A program made the position numbers and the translations under genes. The notes beneath the pieces were generated by a model that was not told where the DNA came from, ran no database searches, and worked only from the letters and a program-made list of their open reading frames with translations. 64,000 nucleotides of DNA from contig NZ_JAUSXS010000001.1 of the NCBI RefSeq assembly GCF_030816195.1, forward strand, positions 2,503,501-2,567,500, read 5' to 3'. The DNA comes from Pseudomonas sp. W4I3 (GTDB taxonomy: Bacteria > Pseudomonadota > Gammaproteobacteria > Pseudomonadales > Pseudomonadaceae). Of the stretch, positions 56,859-64,000 are shown piece after piece (within the stretch, counting starts at the first letter, position 1; every line of letters starts with the position of its first letter).

Positions 56859-58429
56859 ATGGCGCGGTAGACCCCGAACGCCGCCGAGTCCTCACTGGGA
56901 TTGCCGTCGCGACCGCATTTTCCATCCTGAGTCCCTTTGCGCGCAGCGCCGGGGTCGATTATCCATTCACCCTGGGCGTGGCGTCGGGTGACCCGCTGCC
57001 GGACGGTTTTGTGATTTGGACGCGCCTGGCGCCCTGCTTCAATGCCGAAGATGGGCGCGGTGGCTTGCAGCGTGCGGTGCCGGTGCGCTGGCGGGTGGCC
57101 AGCGATGCGGCGATGACCCGCATCGTCAAGCAGGGCGAGGTGATGGCGACCGGGCATTTTGCCCATTCGGTGCATGTGGAAGTGGCGGGGCTGGCGGCGG
57201 GCCGGCCGTATTGGTATCAGTTCGAAGGCCTTGGCGCGCAGAGCCCGGTCGGCCAGGCGCGCACCACGCCGGCGCGGCATGAGATGGCGTCGGTCCGGCT
57301 CGGGTTCGTCTCGTGCTCGCACTGGGAGCGCGGATATTTCAGTGCCTACCGTCACCTGGCGGTCGAGCGACCGGACCTGGTGTTTTTCCTCGGTGACTAT
57401 ATCTACGACAGCTCGTACGCGGCGGACTCCGGCAAAGTCTTTCGCGCCCACGGCAGCGGCAATGCGGTGAGTTTGCGCGACTACCGCAACCGCTACGCGC
57501 TGTACAAGACCGACCCGGATCTGCAGGCCCTGCATGCCGCCGCGCCCAGCGTGGCGACCTGGGACGATCACGAAGTGCAGAACGACTATGCCAACCGCTG
57601 GTCCCAGGACCCGAATATCCCTGTGGCGCCGTTTCTCCAGCAGCGGGCGGCGGCCTACCAGGCGTTTTACGAGCACATGCCGTTGCGCGCGAGCAGCCGG
57701 CCACAGGGGCCGGACATGCGCATCTATCGACGCCTCGACTACGGCCAGTTGGTGCGTTTCCATGTGCTCGACGGTCGACAGTATCGCTCCGAACAACCGT
57801 GCATCCAGGCCAACGGCAGTCATCAGGGGCATGTTGCCATCAACCCCTGCAGCGATCTGCGTGATCCAGGTCGCACCTTGCTTGGCTGGCAGCAGGAGGC
57901 CTGGCTGGACCAGGGGTTTGCCCAATCCAAAGCGCAGTGGAACGTGATCGCCCAGGACCTGCTGGTCGCGCCGCTGGTGCAGCGTGACCTGACCCAGCAC
58001 AAGGTCGGGCGCTGGACCGATGGCTGGGATGGTTATATGGCCAACCGCACGCGGATGCTGGCGTCTATCCAGCGCAATCGCGTGCAGAACCCGGTGTTCT
58101 GGGGCGGCGATATTCACTCGTTCTGGGCCACGGATCTACACGCGGATGGCGATGATCTTGATTCACCGATTGTCGCGACCGAGTTCGTCGGCTCTTCGGT
58201 GACCTCCGATGGTCCGCCTTATGAAGCGTTCAGGAAGATCCTGCCGCTCAACCCCCATGTGAGGTTTTTTGACAGTCGTCAGCGTGGGTATGTGTCGGTG
58301 CAAGTGGACGCGCAGAAAATGCTCACGCATTTTCGCGTGATCAGCGATCCACGGGATCCAGCGGCCACGGTGTCCACGCTGCAGTCATTTGTGGTCGAGC
58401 CGGGCAGGGCGGGGGCGATGGCTGTGTAG
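56855..58429 (+). CDS. phoD: Tat-exported alkaline phosphatase/phosphodiesterase PhoD
   Basis: This is a 524-residue PhoD-family enzyme that hydrolyses phosphate mono- and diesters outside the cytoplasm. The N-terminus has a twin-arginine signal (ERRRVLTG at 8-15, hydrophobic part GIAVATAFSILSPFA). The metallophosphatase core shows FVSCSHW, FFLGDYIYDSS, ATWDDHEVQND and WGGDIHSFW, which carry the Fe and Ca ligands of PhoD. ATG 56855 overlaps the small upstream ORF; the TTG at 56840 is less likely. A Pho box lies upstream and the exbD-tonB-receptor-PLD operon faces away from the same region. Confidence 0.92.
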   Translation: MNGAVDPERRRVLTGIAVATAFSILSPFARSAGVDYPFTLGVASGDPLPDGFVIWTRLAPCFNAEDGRGGLQRAVPVRWRVASDAAMTRIVKQGEVMATGHFAHSVHVEVAGLAAGRPYWYQFEGLGAQSPVGQARTTPARHEMASVRLGFVSCSHWERGYFSAYRHLAVERPDLVFFLGDYIYDSSYAADSGKVFRAHGSGNAVSLRDYRNRYALYKTDPDLQALHAAAPSVATWDDHEVQNDYANRWSQDPNIPVAPFLQQRAAAYQAFYEHMPLRASSRPQGPDMRIYRRLDYGQLVRFHVLDGRQYRSEQPCIQANGSHQGHVAINPCSDLRDPGRTLLGWQQEAWLDQGFAQSKAQWNVIAQDLLVAPLVQRDLTQHKVGRWTDGWDGYMANRTRMLASIQRNRVQNPVFWGGDIHSFWATDLHADGDDLDSPIVATEFVGSSVTSDGPPYEAFRKILPLNPHVRFFDSRQRGYVSVQVDAQKMLTHFRVISDPRDPAATVSTLQSFVVEPGRAGAMAV

Positions 58430-58457
58430 CTGGATGTTTTTTGTAGTGCACAGACTT

Positions 58458-58553
58458 AAATGTGGGAGGGGGCTTGCTCCCGATAGCAGTGTGTCAGTCA
58501 GCTTATTTGTAACTGACACACCGCCATCGGGAGCAAGCCCCCTCCCACATTTT
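58458..58553. repeat. REP doublet after phoD
   Basis: AATGTGGGAGGGGGCTTGCTC and its inverse GAGCAAGCCCCCTCCCACATT face each other around GTGTCAGTCAGCTTATTTGT. This nearly perfect pair lies between convergent genes and may end both transcripts. Confidence 0.92.
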
Positions 58554-58566
58554 GGCGCTCGGCGTG

Positions 58567-59193
58567 TCAGGTGATTTCGTAGCGAACCGACAACGCGCCT
58601 TTTTTCTCCGACAGGGCCAGGATCGTTACTTGGCCCACTTCCGCCAGCGCCTGGACATGAGTACCTCCACAGGCATAGGCCGGCAGCTCGCCGAAGCCGA
58701 TCTCGCGAGTGCCTTCCTCCAGCTTCATATGCCGTGGATAGTCAGCGGCGATCCAGCGATTGACCTGCTGTTGAAGCGCCTCGGCGTCCATGGGCTGTGC
58801 AGCGTCGCCACGGATAAAGGTGATCTTGCCTTCACCCGGCCAATGGTGAGCCTTGATCGGCATCCAGCCTAGGCGTTCGCCGGCATTGCCAATCAAATGG
58901 CCCGCTGAATGAAGACGCGTGTGCAGCGTGCGGCGTTGCGCATCGACCCGCGCGGTCACCAGACCGGGTGCCACGGGTTGATCGACGTAGTGCACCACCT
59001 GCTCGGCTTCCTGTATGACGCGCAGCACCTGGCTGTTGCCGAGCCATCCGGTATCGAATGGCTGTCCACCGCCTTGGGGATGGAAAATCGTTGATTGCAC
59101 AATCACGGCGAAGTGGTCCTCGTGCGGTGTGCAACGCAGCACTTGCAGCTCGGCCGTCAGGTGATCGTGGGTGAAAAACAGGCGCTCGGTCAT
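58567..59193 (-). CDS. Alanyl-tRNA editing protein (AlaX-type)
   Basis: This is a 208-residue stand-alone editing domain related to the C-terminal editing part of AlaRS, which clears Ser or Gly mischarged on tRNA-Ala. The metal-binding residues are His91 and His95 (HTRLHSAGHL) and Cys175 and His179 (ACGGTHV). The FHPQGGGQPFD strand is the usual N-terminal mark. It is divergent from a LysR gene that could control it. There is no tRNA synthetase domain, as expected for AlaX. Confidence 0.92.
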   Translation of the reverse strand: MTERLFFTHDHLTAELQVLRCTPHEDHFAVIVQSTIFHPQGGGQPFDTGWLGNSQVLRVIQEAEQVVHYVDQPVAPGLVTARVDAQRRTLHTRLHSAGHLIGNAGERLGWMPIKAHHWPGEGKITFIRGDAAQPMDAEALQQQVNRWIAADYPRHMKLEEGTREIGFGELPAYACGGTHVQALAEVGQVTILALSEKKGALSVRYEIT

Positions 59194-59240
59194 CGTCTAC
59201 ATCCGCATCCAGGTGGCGTGGGCAGTATAAATAGTGCGCT

Positions 59241-59258
59241 GATGGGTGATAATCCATC
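59241..59258. promoter_or_regulatory. Possible LysR-type binding site
   Basis: GATGG (59241-59245) and CCATC (59254-59258) form a short inverted repeat around GTGATAAT in the divergent spacer between the LysR gene and the alaX gene. Form and place suit an autoregulatory LysR site, but the arms are short. Confidence 0.35.
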
Positions 59259-59282
59259 GAAATATCAATGGACCTGTGCGTC

Positions 59283-60215
59283 ATGAGCATCAATCTTCCT
59301 TTGCCGCTGCTGGGCGAAATGGCGATTTTCGTCAAGGTGGTGGAAACCGGCAGTTTCTCCGAAGCGGCGCGCCAACTGAGCGTTTCACCGTCGGCGGTGA
59401 GCCGCAGTATTTCGCGCCTGGAGCAGGCACTCGCAACCCGCCTGTTACAACGCACCACGCGCAAGCTGCGCCTCAGCGAGGGCGGCGAAGAGGTGTTCAA
59501 ACGGTGCCAGGAGATGGTCAACGCGGCGCGTTCGGTGATGGAGGTCAGTGGGCAATTCACCCATGAAGCCGAAGGCCTGGTGCGAGTCAGCGTGCCCAAG
59601 GCGGTGGGGCGGTTTGTGGTGCATCCGCATATGTCGGCGTTTTTGCGGCGCTATCCCAAAGTGGATGTACAACTGATCCTTGAGGATCGGCACGTGGATT
59701 TGATCGACGACAATGTTGATCTGAGCATCCGCATCACCGACAGCCCGCCGCCGGGTCTGGTCGGGCGCCAGTTGTTGCCGATCGAGCATTTGCTGTGCGC
59801 AACGCCGCAGTACCTGGCCGAGCACGGTACCCCGAGTCATCCCCATGATTTGCAGGAGCACAGCTGCATCTACCTGGGCGAAACCCCTGGGGATTCACGC
59901 TGGAAGTTTCGCCAGGGCGGCAAGGCGGTGACGGTTAATGTACGCGGGCGGTATGCGGCGAACCACACGGGTGTGCGCCTGGATGCCGTGCTGCAGCATG
60001 TGGGGATTGGCAGCTTGCCCTATTTCACGGCGCGGCATGCACTGGAGGAAGGGCAGTTGGTGCAGGTGTTGCCGGCGTGGGACTTTATCGCGTCGTACCA
60101 CGGTGAAGCGTGGTTACTGCATTCGCCTACGCGGTATTTGCCGCCAAAGTTACGGGTGTTTATCGATTATCTGGTGGAGTGCATGGCCAACGAGCCGACA
60201 CTGCGCCGCCGTTAG
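59283..60215 (+). CDS. LysR family transcriptional regulator
   Basis: This is a 310-residue LysR regulator. The N-terminal helix-turn-helix (GSFSEAARQLSVSPSAVSRSISRLEQAL) is standard; the effector domain follows from about residue 95, with LPIEHLLCATPQYL and WRFRQGG-like WKFRQGGK blocks. It belongs to the CrgA/DsdC-like branch by appearance. ATG 59283 is preferred to ATG 59268, which has no ribosome-binding site. The divergent AlaX gene is a possible target, though LysR regulators often control distant genes. Confidence 0.9.
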   Translation: MSINLPLPLLGEMAIFVKVVETGSFSEAARQLSVSPSAVSRSISRLEQALATRLLQRTTRKLRLSEGGEEVFKRCQEMVNAARSVMEVSGQFTHEAEGLVRVSVPKAVGRFVVHPHMSAFLRRYPKVDVQLILEDRHVDLIDDNVDLSIRITDSPPPGLVGRQLLPIEHLLCATPQYLAEHGTPSHPHDLQEHSCIYLGETPGDSRWKFRQGGKAVTVNVRGRYAANHTGVRLDAVLQHVGIGSLPYFTARHALEEGQLVQVLPAWDFIASYHGEAWLLHSPTRYLPPKLRVFIDYLVECMANEPTLRRR

Positions 60216-60228
60216 AAATGTGGTTAAA

Positions 60229-60262
60229 AATGTGGGAGGGGGCAAGCCGCCTACCACATTTG
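60229..60262. repeat. Solo degenerate REP
   Basis: A compact unit, AATGTGGGAGGGGGCAAGC directly followed by CGCCTACCACATT, folds on itself into a hairpin. It stands between the convergent LysR and PA2817-family genes and may end either transcript. Confidence 0.7.
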
Positions 60263-60282
60263 GGGTTTTGGTGTTCTGAAGA

Positions 60283-60690
60283 TCAGTGCTTGCTTTGATC
60301 TTGCGGCATGGCCAGCAGCTGTTTTTCCTGGTTCCAGTCGAACGGCTCTTCGTTCTGTTCGGCTTCATAGCGACGTTCTTCCAGGGCCTGGTACAGATCC
60401 AGTTCTTCGTCGGGCATGAAGTGCAGGCAATCGCCGCCAAAGAACCACAGCAGGTCGCGCGGCACCAGATGGGCGATTTGTGGATAGCGCAGGATGACCT
60501 GACTCATCAAGTCCTGGCCCAGGTACTGGCTTTCGATCGGGTCGATCGGCAGCAGGGCGCGCAGTTCGTCAAAACGTTCCAGAAACAGCGAATGGCTTTC
60601 CTCGGGCACCTGTTCGGCTTCGCCGACGGCAACCAGGATGCTACGCAGGTGGTCGAGCAAGACGAGATGATCGGCAACGACGTTGGACAC
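60283..60690 (-). CDS. PA2817 family protein
   Basis: This is a 135-residue acidic, soluble protein with no signal or membrane segment. The sequence LIDP-like LLPIDPIESQYLGQDL, VPRDLLWFFGGDCLHFMPDEE and a tail rich in Glu and Gln match the PA2817 family as I recall it. Its gene lies next to the acyl-CoA dehydrogenase gene fadE, the same neighbourhood as in P. aeruginosa (PA2815 to PA2817). A strong terminator separates the two here, so it has its own promoter or relies on read-through. The function is unknown. Confidence 0.8.
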   Translation of the reverse strand: MSNVVADHLVLLDHLRSILVAVGEAEQVPEESHSLFLERFDELRALLPIDPIESQYLGQDLMSQVILRYPQIAHLVPRDLLWFFGGDCLHFMPDEELDLYQALEERRYEAEQNEEPFDWNQEKQLLAMPQDQSKH

Positions 60691-60713
60691 GAGATAAGTC
60701 CTCTAAAGCAAAA

Positions 60714-60751
60714 ACGGGCGCGAGAGTATATGCCTCTCGCGCCCGTATTTA
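60714..60751 (-). terminator. Rho-independent terminator after fadE
   Basis: ACGGGCGCGAGAG (60714-60726) and CTCTCGCGCCCGT (60734-60746) form a perfect 13-bp stem with a seven-base loop. On the minus strand it is followed by TTTTTGC, so it ends the fadE message before the PA2817-family gene. Confidence 0.92.
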
Positions 60752-60765
60752 TATGACCGCTGGTA

Positions 60766-63213
60766 TCAGCGGACCTTGCCCTCAGCCTGCATCAGCTCTT
60801 CCTTGCTGAAATCATCCACGTCGATCACCTTGCGGCGAGCCGCTTCGGCGTCACGCAGGGTTTGCGCTTCGGCCGGTTGCAGCACACCGGCGTGCAGCGC
60901 TGCGTCGATGGCATGCTCGCCGGCAGTCGGTTTGACTTGCCCGCTCTTGAGCGCGGCGTGCAGCTTTTTCTGCAGCGGATGGCTGGCGCCGAGCAGATCG
61001 TAGGCATGTTGCAGTGCGCCCACTGGGTCTTGCGCCGATTGCGGGCGGTAGCAACCCGCCAGCAGCTCTTCCAGGGTCGGGTCGCCCTTGGCGCGGCCGA
61101 TCACGGCGGCAACCTCGGCATCCAGGGCATCGGACGGCCCGGTATGCCGGCGCCCAAACGGGAACACAATCACCCGCAGCAGGCAACCGAGTACCTTGTT
61201 CGGGAAGTTGCCCAGCAACTCATCCAGTGCGCGCTCGGACTGGCCAAGGCTTTCTTCCATGGCCCAGGCGAACAGCGGTTCCAGGTGATCCGGCGAATCC
61301 AGGTCGTGGTAGCGCTTGAGCGCCGCCGACGCCAGGTACATGTGGCTCAGCACATCACCCAGGCGCGCCGACAGCCGTTCACGGCGTTTCAACTCGCCTC
61401 CCAGCAGCATCATGCTCAGGTCGGCGAGCAGGGCGAACGCGGCGGCCTGGCGGTTAAGTGCACGGAAATAACCCTGGCTCAAACGGTTGCCTGGGGCTTT
61501 TTCGAAGTGACCGATGCCCAGGTTCAGCACCAGCGTACTGGCGGCGTTGCTCACGGCGAACCCGATATGTTGCATCAACAGGCCATCGAACTCCTTCAAG
61601 GCCTGGTCATGGTCTTCGCGACCGGCCAGGGCCATTTCCTTGAGCACGAACGGATGGCAGCGGATCGCCCCTTGGCCGAAGATCATCAGGTTACGCGACA
61701 GGATATTCGCGCCTTCCACGGTGATGAAGATCGGCGCGCCTTGCCAGCTGCGGCCCAGGTAGTTGTTCGGGCCCATGATGATGCCCTTGCCGCCGTGCAC
61801 GTCCATGGCGTGGCTGATGCACTCTCGGCCACGTTCGGTGAGGTGGTATTTGAGGATCGCCGACAGCACCGAGGGCTTCTCGCCCAGGTCCACGGCGTTG
61901 GCGGTGAGCATGCGCGCGCTGTCCATCAGCCAGGCGTTGCCGCCAATGCGCGCCAGGGCTTCCTGGATACCTTCGAAGGCCGACAGCGGCACGTTGAACT
62001 GTTCACGTACCTGCGCGTATTGGCCGGTCACCAGGCTGGTGAACTTGGCCGCGCCGGTGCCCACCGCAGGCAGGGAGATCGAACGGCCCACGGACAGGCA
62101 GTTCATCAGCATCATCCAGCCCTTGCCGAGCATCTCCTGGCCGCCGATGAGGAATTGCAGCGGAATGAAGACGTCCTTGCCCGAGTTGGGGCCATTCATG
62201 AACGCAGCGCCCAAGGGCAGGTGGCGGCGGCCGATTTCGACGCCGGGGGTGTCAGTGGGGATCAGTGCGAGGCTGATGCCCAGGTCTTCTTCATCACCCA
62301 GCAAATGGTCCGGGTCATAAGCCTTGAACGCCAGGCCGAGCAACGTCGCGACCGGGCCGAGGGTGATGTAGCGTTTTTCCCAGTTCAGGCGCAGGCCGAG
62401 GGTTTCCTTGCCTTCCCATTCACCTTTGCAGATCACGCCGGTGTCGGGCATGGCGCCGGCATCGGAGCCGGCCAACGGGCCGGTCAGGGCGAAACAGGGA
62501 ATATCGTCGCCACGCGCCAGGCGCGGCAGGTAGTGGTTGCGTTGTTCGTCGGTGCCGTAGTGCAACAGCAGCTCGGCGGGGCCCAGTGAGTTGGGCACCA
62601 TGACGGTGGACGCCAGGTCGCCGCTGCGGGTCGCCAGTTTCATCGCGACCTGCGAGTGGGCATAGGCGGAGAAGCCCTTACCGCCGTATTCCTTGGGAAT
62701 GATCAGCGCAAAGAAACCGTGGGTCTTGATGTGTTCCCAGGCAGCAGGCGGCAGGTCCATGGCTTGACCAATTTCCCAATCACTGACCATGGCGCAGAGT
62801 TCTTCGGTGGGGCCATCGATGAACGCTTGTTCTTCCTCGGTCAATTGCACCTTGGGATAGGCCAGCAATTTGTCCCAGTCGGGACGCCCGCTGAACAGTT
62901 CGCCGTCCCACCACACGGTGCCCGCGTCGATGGCATCGCGCTCGGTTTCGGACATCGGCGGCAGGACTTTCTGGAACCAGCTGAACAGCGGCTTGGTGAA
63001 GTACTGGCGGCGCAGGTCGGGCAGCAGCAGGGGCACGGCCACGACGGCGATCAGCACCCAGAAAATCAACAATAGCCAACCCGGTGCATGGCTCCAGGCG
63101 CCCATCGCCAACAGGTAAACGGCGACCACACCCAGGGCGGGCAGGGGCGCGGTGCGGCGGTGTGCCAGGTAGGCAATGCCGAGCACCAGAACCAGTATCC
63201 ACAACAACAGCAT
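60766..63213 (-). CDS. fadE: Acyl-CoA dehydrogenase FadE
   Basis: FadE catalyses the first step of beta-oxidation (815 residues, close to E. coli FadE at 814). Two or three hydrophobic segments (about 1-66) anchor it to the membrane. The acyl-CoA dehydrogenase core spans about 100-480, with FALTGPLAGSDAGAMPDTG as the middle-domain signature. The DUF1974 C-terminal part runs to the end. TTG 63219 is possible but ATG 63213 has GGAGGA seven bases upstream. I looked for a PsrA-type GAAACN4GTTTC operator and found none. Confidence 0.95.
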   Translation of the reverse strand: MLLLWILVLVLGIAYLAHRRTAPLPALGVVAVYLLAMGAWSHAPGWLLLIFWVLIAVVAVPLLLPDLRRQYFTKPLFSWFQKVLPPMSETERDAIDAGTVWWDGELFSGRPDWDKLLAYPKVQLTEEEQAFIDGPTEELCAMVSDWEIGQAMDLPPAAWEHIKTHGFFALIIPKEYGGKGFSAYAHSQVAMKLATRSGDLASTVMVPNSLGPAELLLHYGTDEQRNHYLPRLARGDDIPCFALTGPLAGSDAGAMPDTGVICKGEWEGKETLGLRLNWEKRYITLGPVATLLGLAFKAYDPDHLLGDEEDLGISLALIPTDTPGVEIGRRHLPLGAAFMNGPNSGKDVFIPLQFLIGGQEMLGKGWMMLMNCLSVGRSISLPAVGTGAAKFTSLVTGQYAQVREQFNVPLSAFEGIQEALARIGGNAWLMDSARMLTANAVDLGEKPSVLSAILKYHLTERGRECISHAMDVHGGKGIIMGPNNYLGRSWQGAPIFITVEGANILSRNLMIFGQGAIRCHPFVLKEMALAGREDHDQALKEFDGLLMQHIGFAVSNAASTLVLNLGIGHFEKAPGNRLSQGYFRALNRQAAAFALLADLSMMLLGGELKRRERLSARLGDVLSHMYLASAALKRYHDLDSPDHLEPLFAWAMEESLGQSERALDELLGNFPNKVLGCLLRVIVFPFGRRHTGPSDALDAEVAAVIGRAKGDPTLEELLAGCYRPQSAQDPVGALQHAYDLLGASHPLQKKLHAALKSGQVKPTAGEHAIDAALHAGVLQPAEAQTLRDAEAARRKVIDVDDFSKEELMQAEGKVR

Positions 63214-63551
63214 ATTCAATCCTCCGTGAAACCAGGGGCGAAACCACCAGGGAGCTTAGTCGGCGTCCGGCCAAGCGGGGTGATCAGGGTGTTACAAGGT
63301 GTACTGGGGATACCTGAGTCCCAGCCGCTTCATCGATAGTGACCACCCCGCGGTGGTGGAGTTCGCCGGGAAACATCGCGGAACCCGCGCGGATTTATGT
63401 GACCAGGCGGTCAATCAGGCGGTGCGCTGCAACCCCTGCACTTCGAACACCCAGGCCAGCCCGGCGACAGGCAGAGTGATTCAAGCCGCGTGTGAACCGG
63501 CGTATGCTGCGTCGTTCATCAAGCCATGTTCACCAACAATAAGGCGCGGTC
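63214..63551. other. Divergent promoter region between fadE and the GST gene
   Basis: These 338 bases hold no gene I can support. The fadE ribosome-binding site is at the left edge. No clear sigma-70 promoter, operator or terminator was recognised; GGTGTACTGGGGATACC near 63298 is a minor inverted pattern only. Confidence 0.4.
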
Positions 63552-64000
63552 ATGCTGAAGATCTGGGGTCGTAAGAATTCGTCAAACGTCAGGAAAGCAC
63601 TGTGGTGCGCCGAGGAACTCGGCCTGGACTATGAGGCAATTGATGCGGGCGGGGCTTTTGGTGTGGTCGACACGCCGCAATACCGTGCCTTGAACCCCAA
63701 TGGCCGGGTGCCGATGATCGAAGACGGCGACTTCGTACTGTGGGAATCCAACACCATCGTGCGTTACTTGTGCGCCAAGCACGCGTCGGACTTTTACCCA
63801 AGCGATCTGCAAGCTCGCGCCAGCGCCGAGAAGTGGATGGACTGGACCACGTCCACACTCGCCGATCCGTTCAAGGCGGTGTTCTGGGGCATCGTGCGCA
63901 CACCGGCCGAACAGCGCAATTGGGACAGCATCAATGCCGGGCGCCAAGCCTGCATCGATGCACTCACGACCGTCGACCAGGCCCTTGCCGAGCAACCTTA
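63552..64000 (+). CDS. Glutathione S-transferase family protein (3' end outside window)
   Basis: The first 149 codons of a GST are present; the frame is still open at the window edge. The thioredoxin-like domain begins MLKIWGRKNSSNVRKALWCAEEL, with Ser at the usual catalytic place (NSSNV), the cis-Pro in NGRVPMIED and the glutathione-binding WESNTIVRYL. The helical domain follows from about residue 85 (ARASAEKWMDWTTSTL). Whether it acts on toxic electrophiles or in catabolism cannot be seen. Confidence 0.9.
   Translation, partial: MLKIWGRKNSSNVRKALWCAEELGLDYEAIDAGGAFGVVDTPQYRALNPNGRVPMIEDGDFVLWESNTIVRYLCAKHASDFYPSDLQARASAEKWMDWTTSTLADPFKAVFWGIVRTPAEQRNWDSINAGRQACIDALTTVDQALAEQP

Noticed and set aside
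56570..58117. Minus-strand open frame of 515 codons opposite phoD
   Set aside because: It covers the Pho box and phoD itself and has no family motif.
60862..62589. Plus-strand open frame of 575 codons opposite fadE
   Set aside because: It is antisense to a clear fadE; the translation has no recognisable domain.
63220..63260. GAAAC words upstream of fadE as a PsrA operator
   Set aside because: They are in direct, not inverted, orientation and no GTTTC partner is at the right distance.

Overview
The window is a chromosomal segment of a Pseudomonas, most probably of the P. fluorescens group. The evidence is its high G+C content, the sdhAB-sucAB-lpd-sucCD order with a braB-type transporter behind it, fabA/fabB next to gpsA, the many 'GTGGGAGGGGGCTTGC' REP elements, and protein sequences that read as Pseudomonas throughout. 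No prophage, transposase, integrase, CRISPR array or plasmid function was seen; the segment is core genome with a few accessory-looking operons.

Layout. (1) 1-9660: the 2-oxoglutarate-to-fumarate part of the TCA cycle, with the 3' end of sdhA, then sdhB, sucA, sucB, lpd, sucC and sucD. Structured leaders before sucA and sucC look like the Pseudomonas sucA-II and sucC RNA motifs. (2) 10-16.5 kb: brnQ, a DUF599 membrane protein, a small lipoprotein, two overlapping PaaI-type thioesterases, htpG behind a clear sigma-32 promoter, and a dienelactone-hydrolase-like enzyme. (3) 16.5-20.8 kb: pirin, OsmC, a secreted amidohydrolase and a chemoreceptor. (4) 20.9-22.8 kb: the fabAB unsaturated fatty acid operon with a DesT/FabR-like operator. 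(5) 22.9-27.9 kb: an operon of a TonB-dependent receptor, an orphan ABC-type binding protein and a hybrid histidine kinase, which looks like a sensory relay. (6) 28-34.2 kb: gpsA, sixA, a thioesterase, two alpha/beta hydrolases, a DUF4892 protein and an AI-2E-type permease. (7) 34.2-44.7 kb: a two-component system, pyrF, two oxidoreductases, a MocR-type regulator, an HBM-domain chemoreceptor, a hydrolase and an unknown membrane-anchored protein. (8) 45.0-45.5 kb: a tandemly duplicated tRNA-Glu/tRNA-Gly pair with a strong stable-RNA promoter.

(9) 45.5-58.4 kb holds the most unusual content. A PdxR-like MocR regulator is divergent from a single polypeptide that joins a complete [2Fe-2S]/FAD/NAD(P) reductase to an M24 metallohydrolase domain with all five metal ligands. 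Then comes a dispersed element that can fold into a three-way junction, a secreted M20 dipeptidase, and a self-contained exbD-tonB-receptor-exbB-phospholipase D operon. That operon faces a Tat-exported PhoD phosphodiesterase/phosphatase behind a probable Pho box and a 36-codon ORF overlapping the phoD start. Together these genes suggest a phosphate-starvation route that cleaves a phosphodiester substrate and takes up the product with its own TonB energiser. (10) 58.5-64 kb: AlaX-type tRNA editing, a LysR regulator, a PA2817-family protein, fadE, and the start of a glutathione S-transferase cut by the window edge.

All functional calls rest on reading motifs and on remembered family features; no database search was run.
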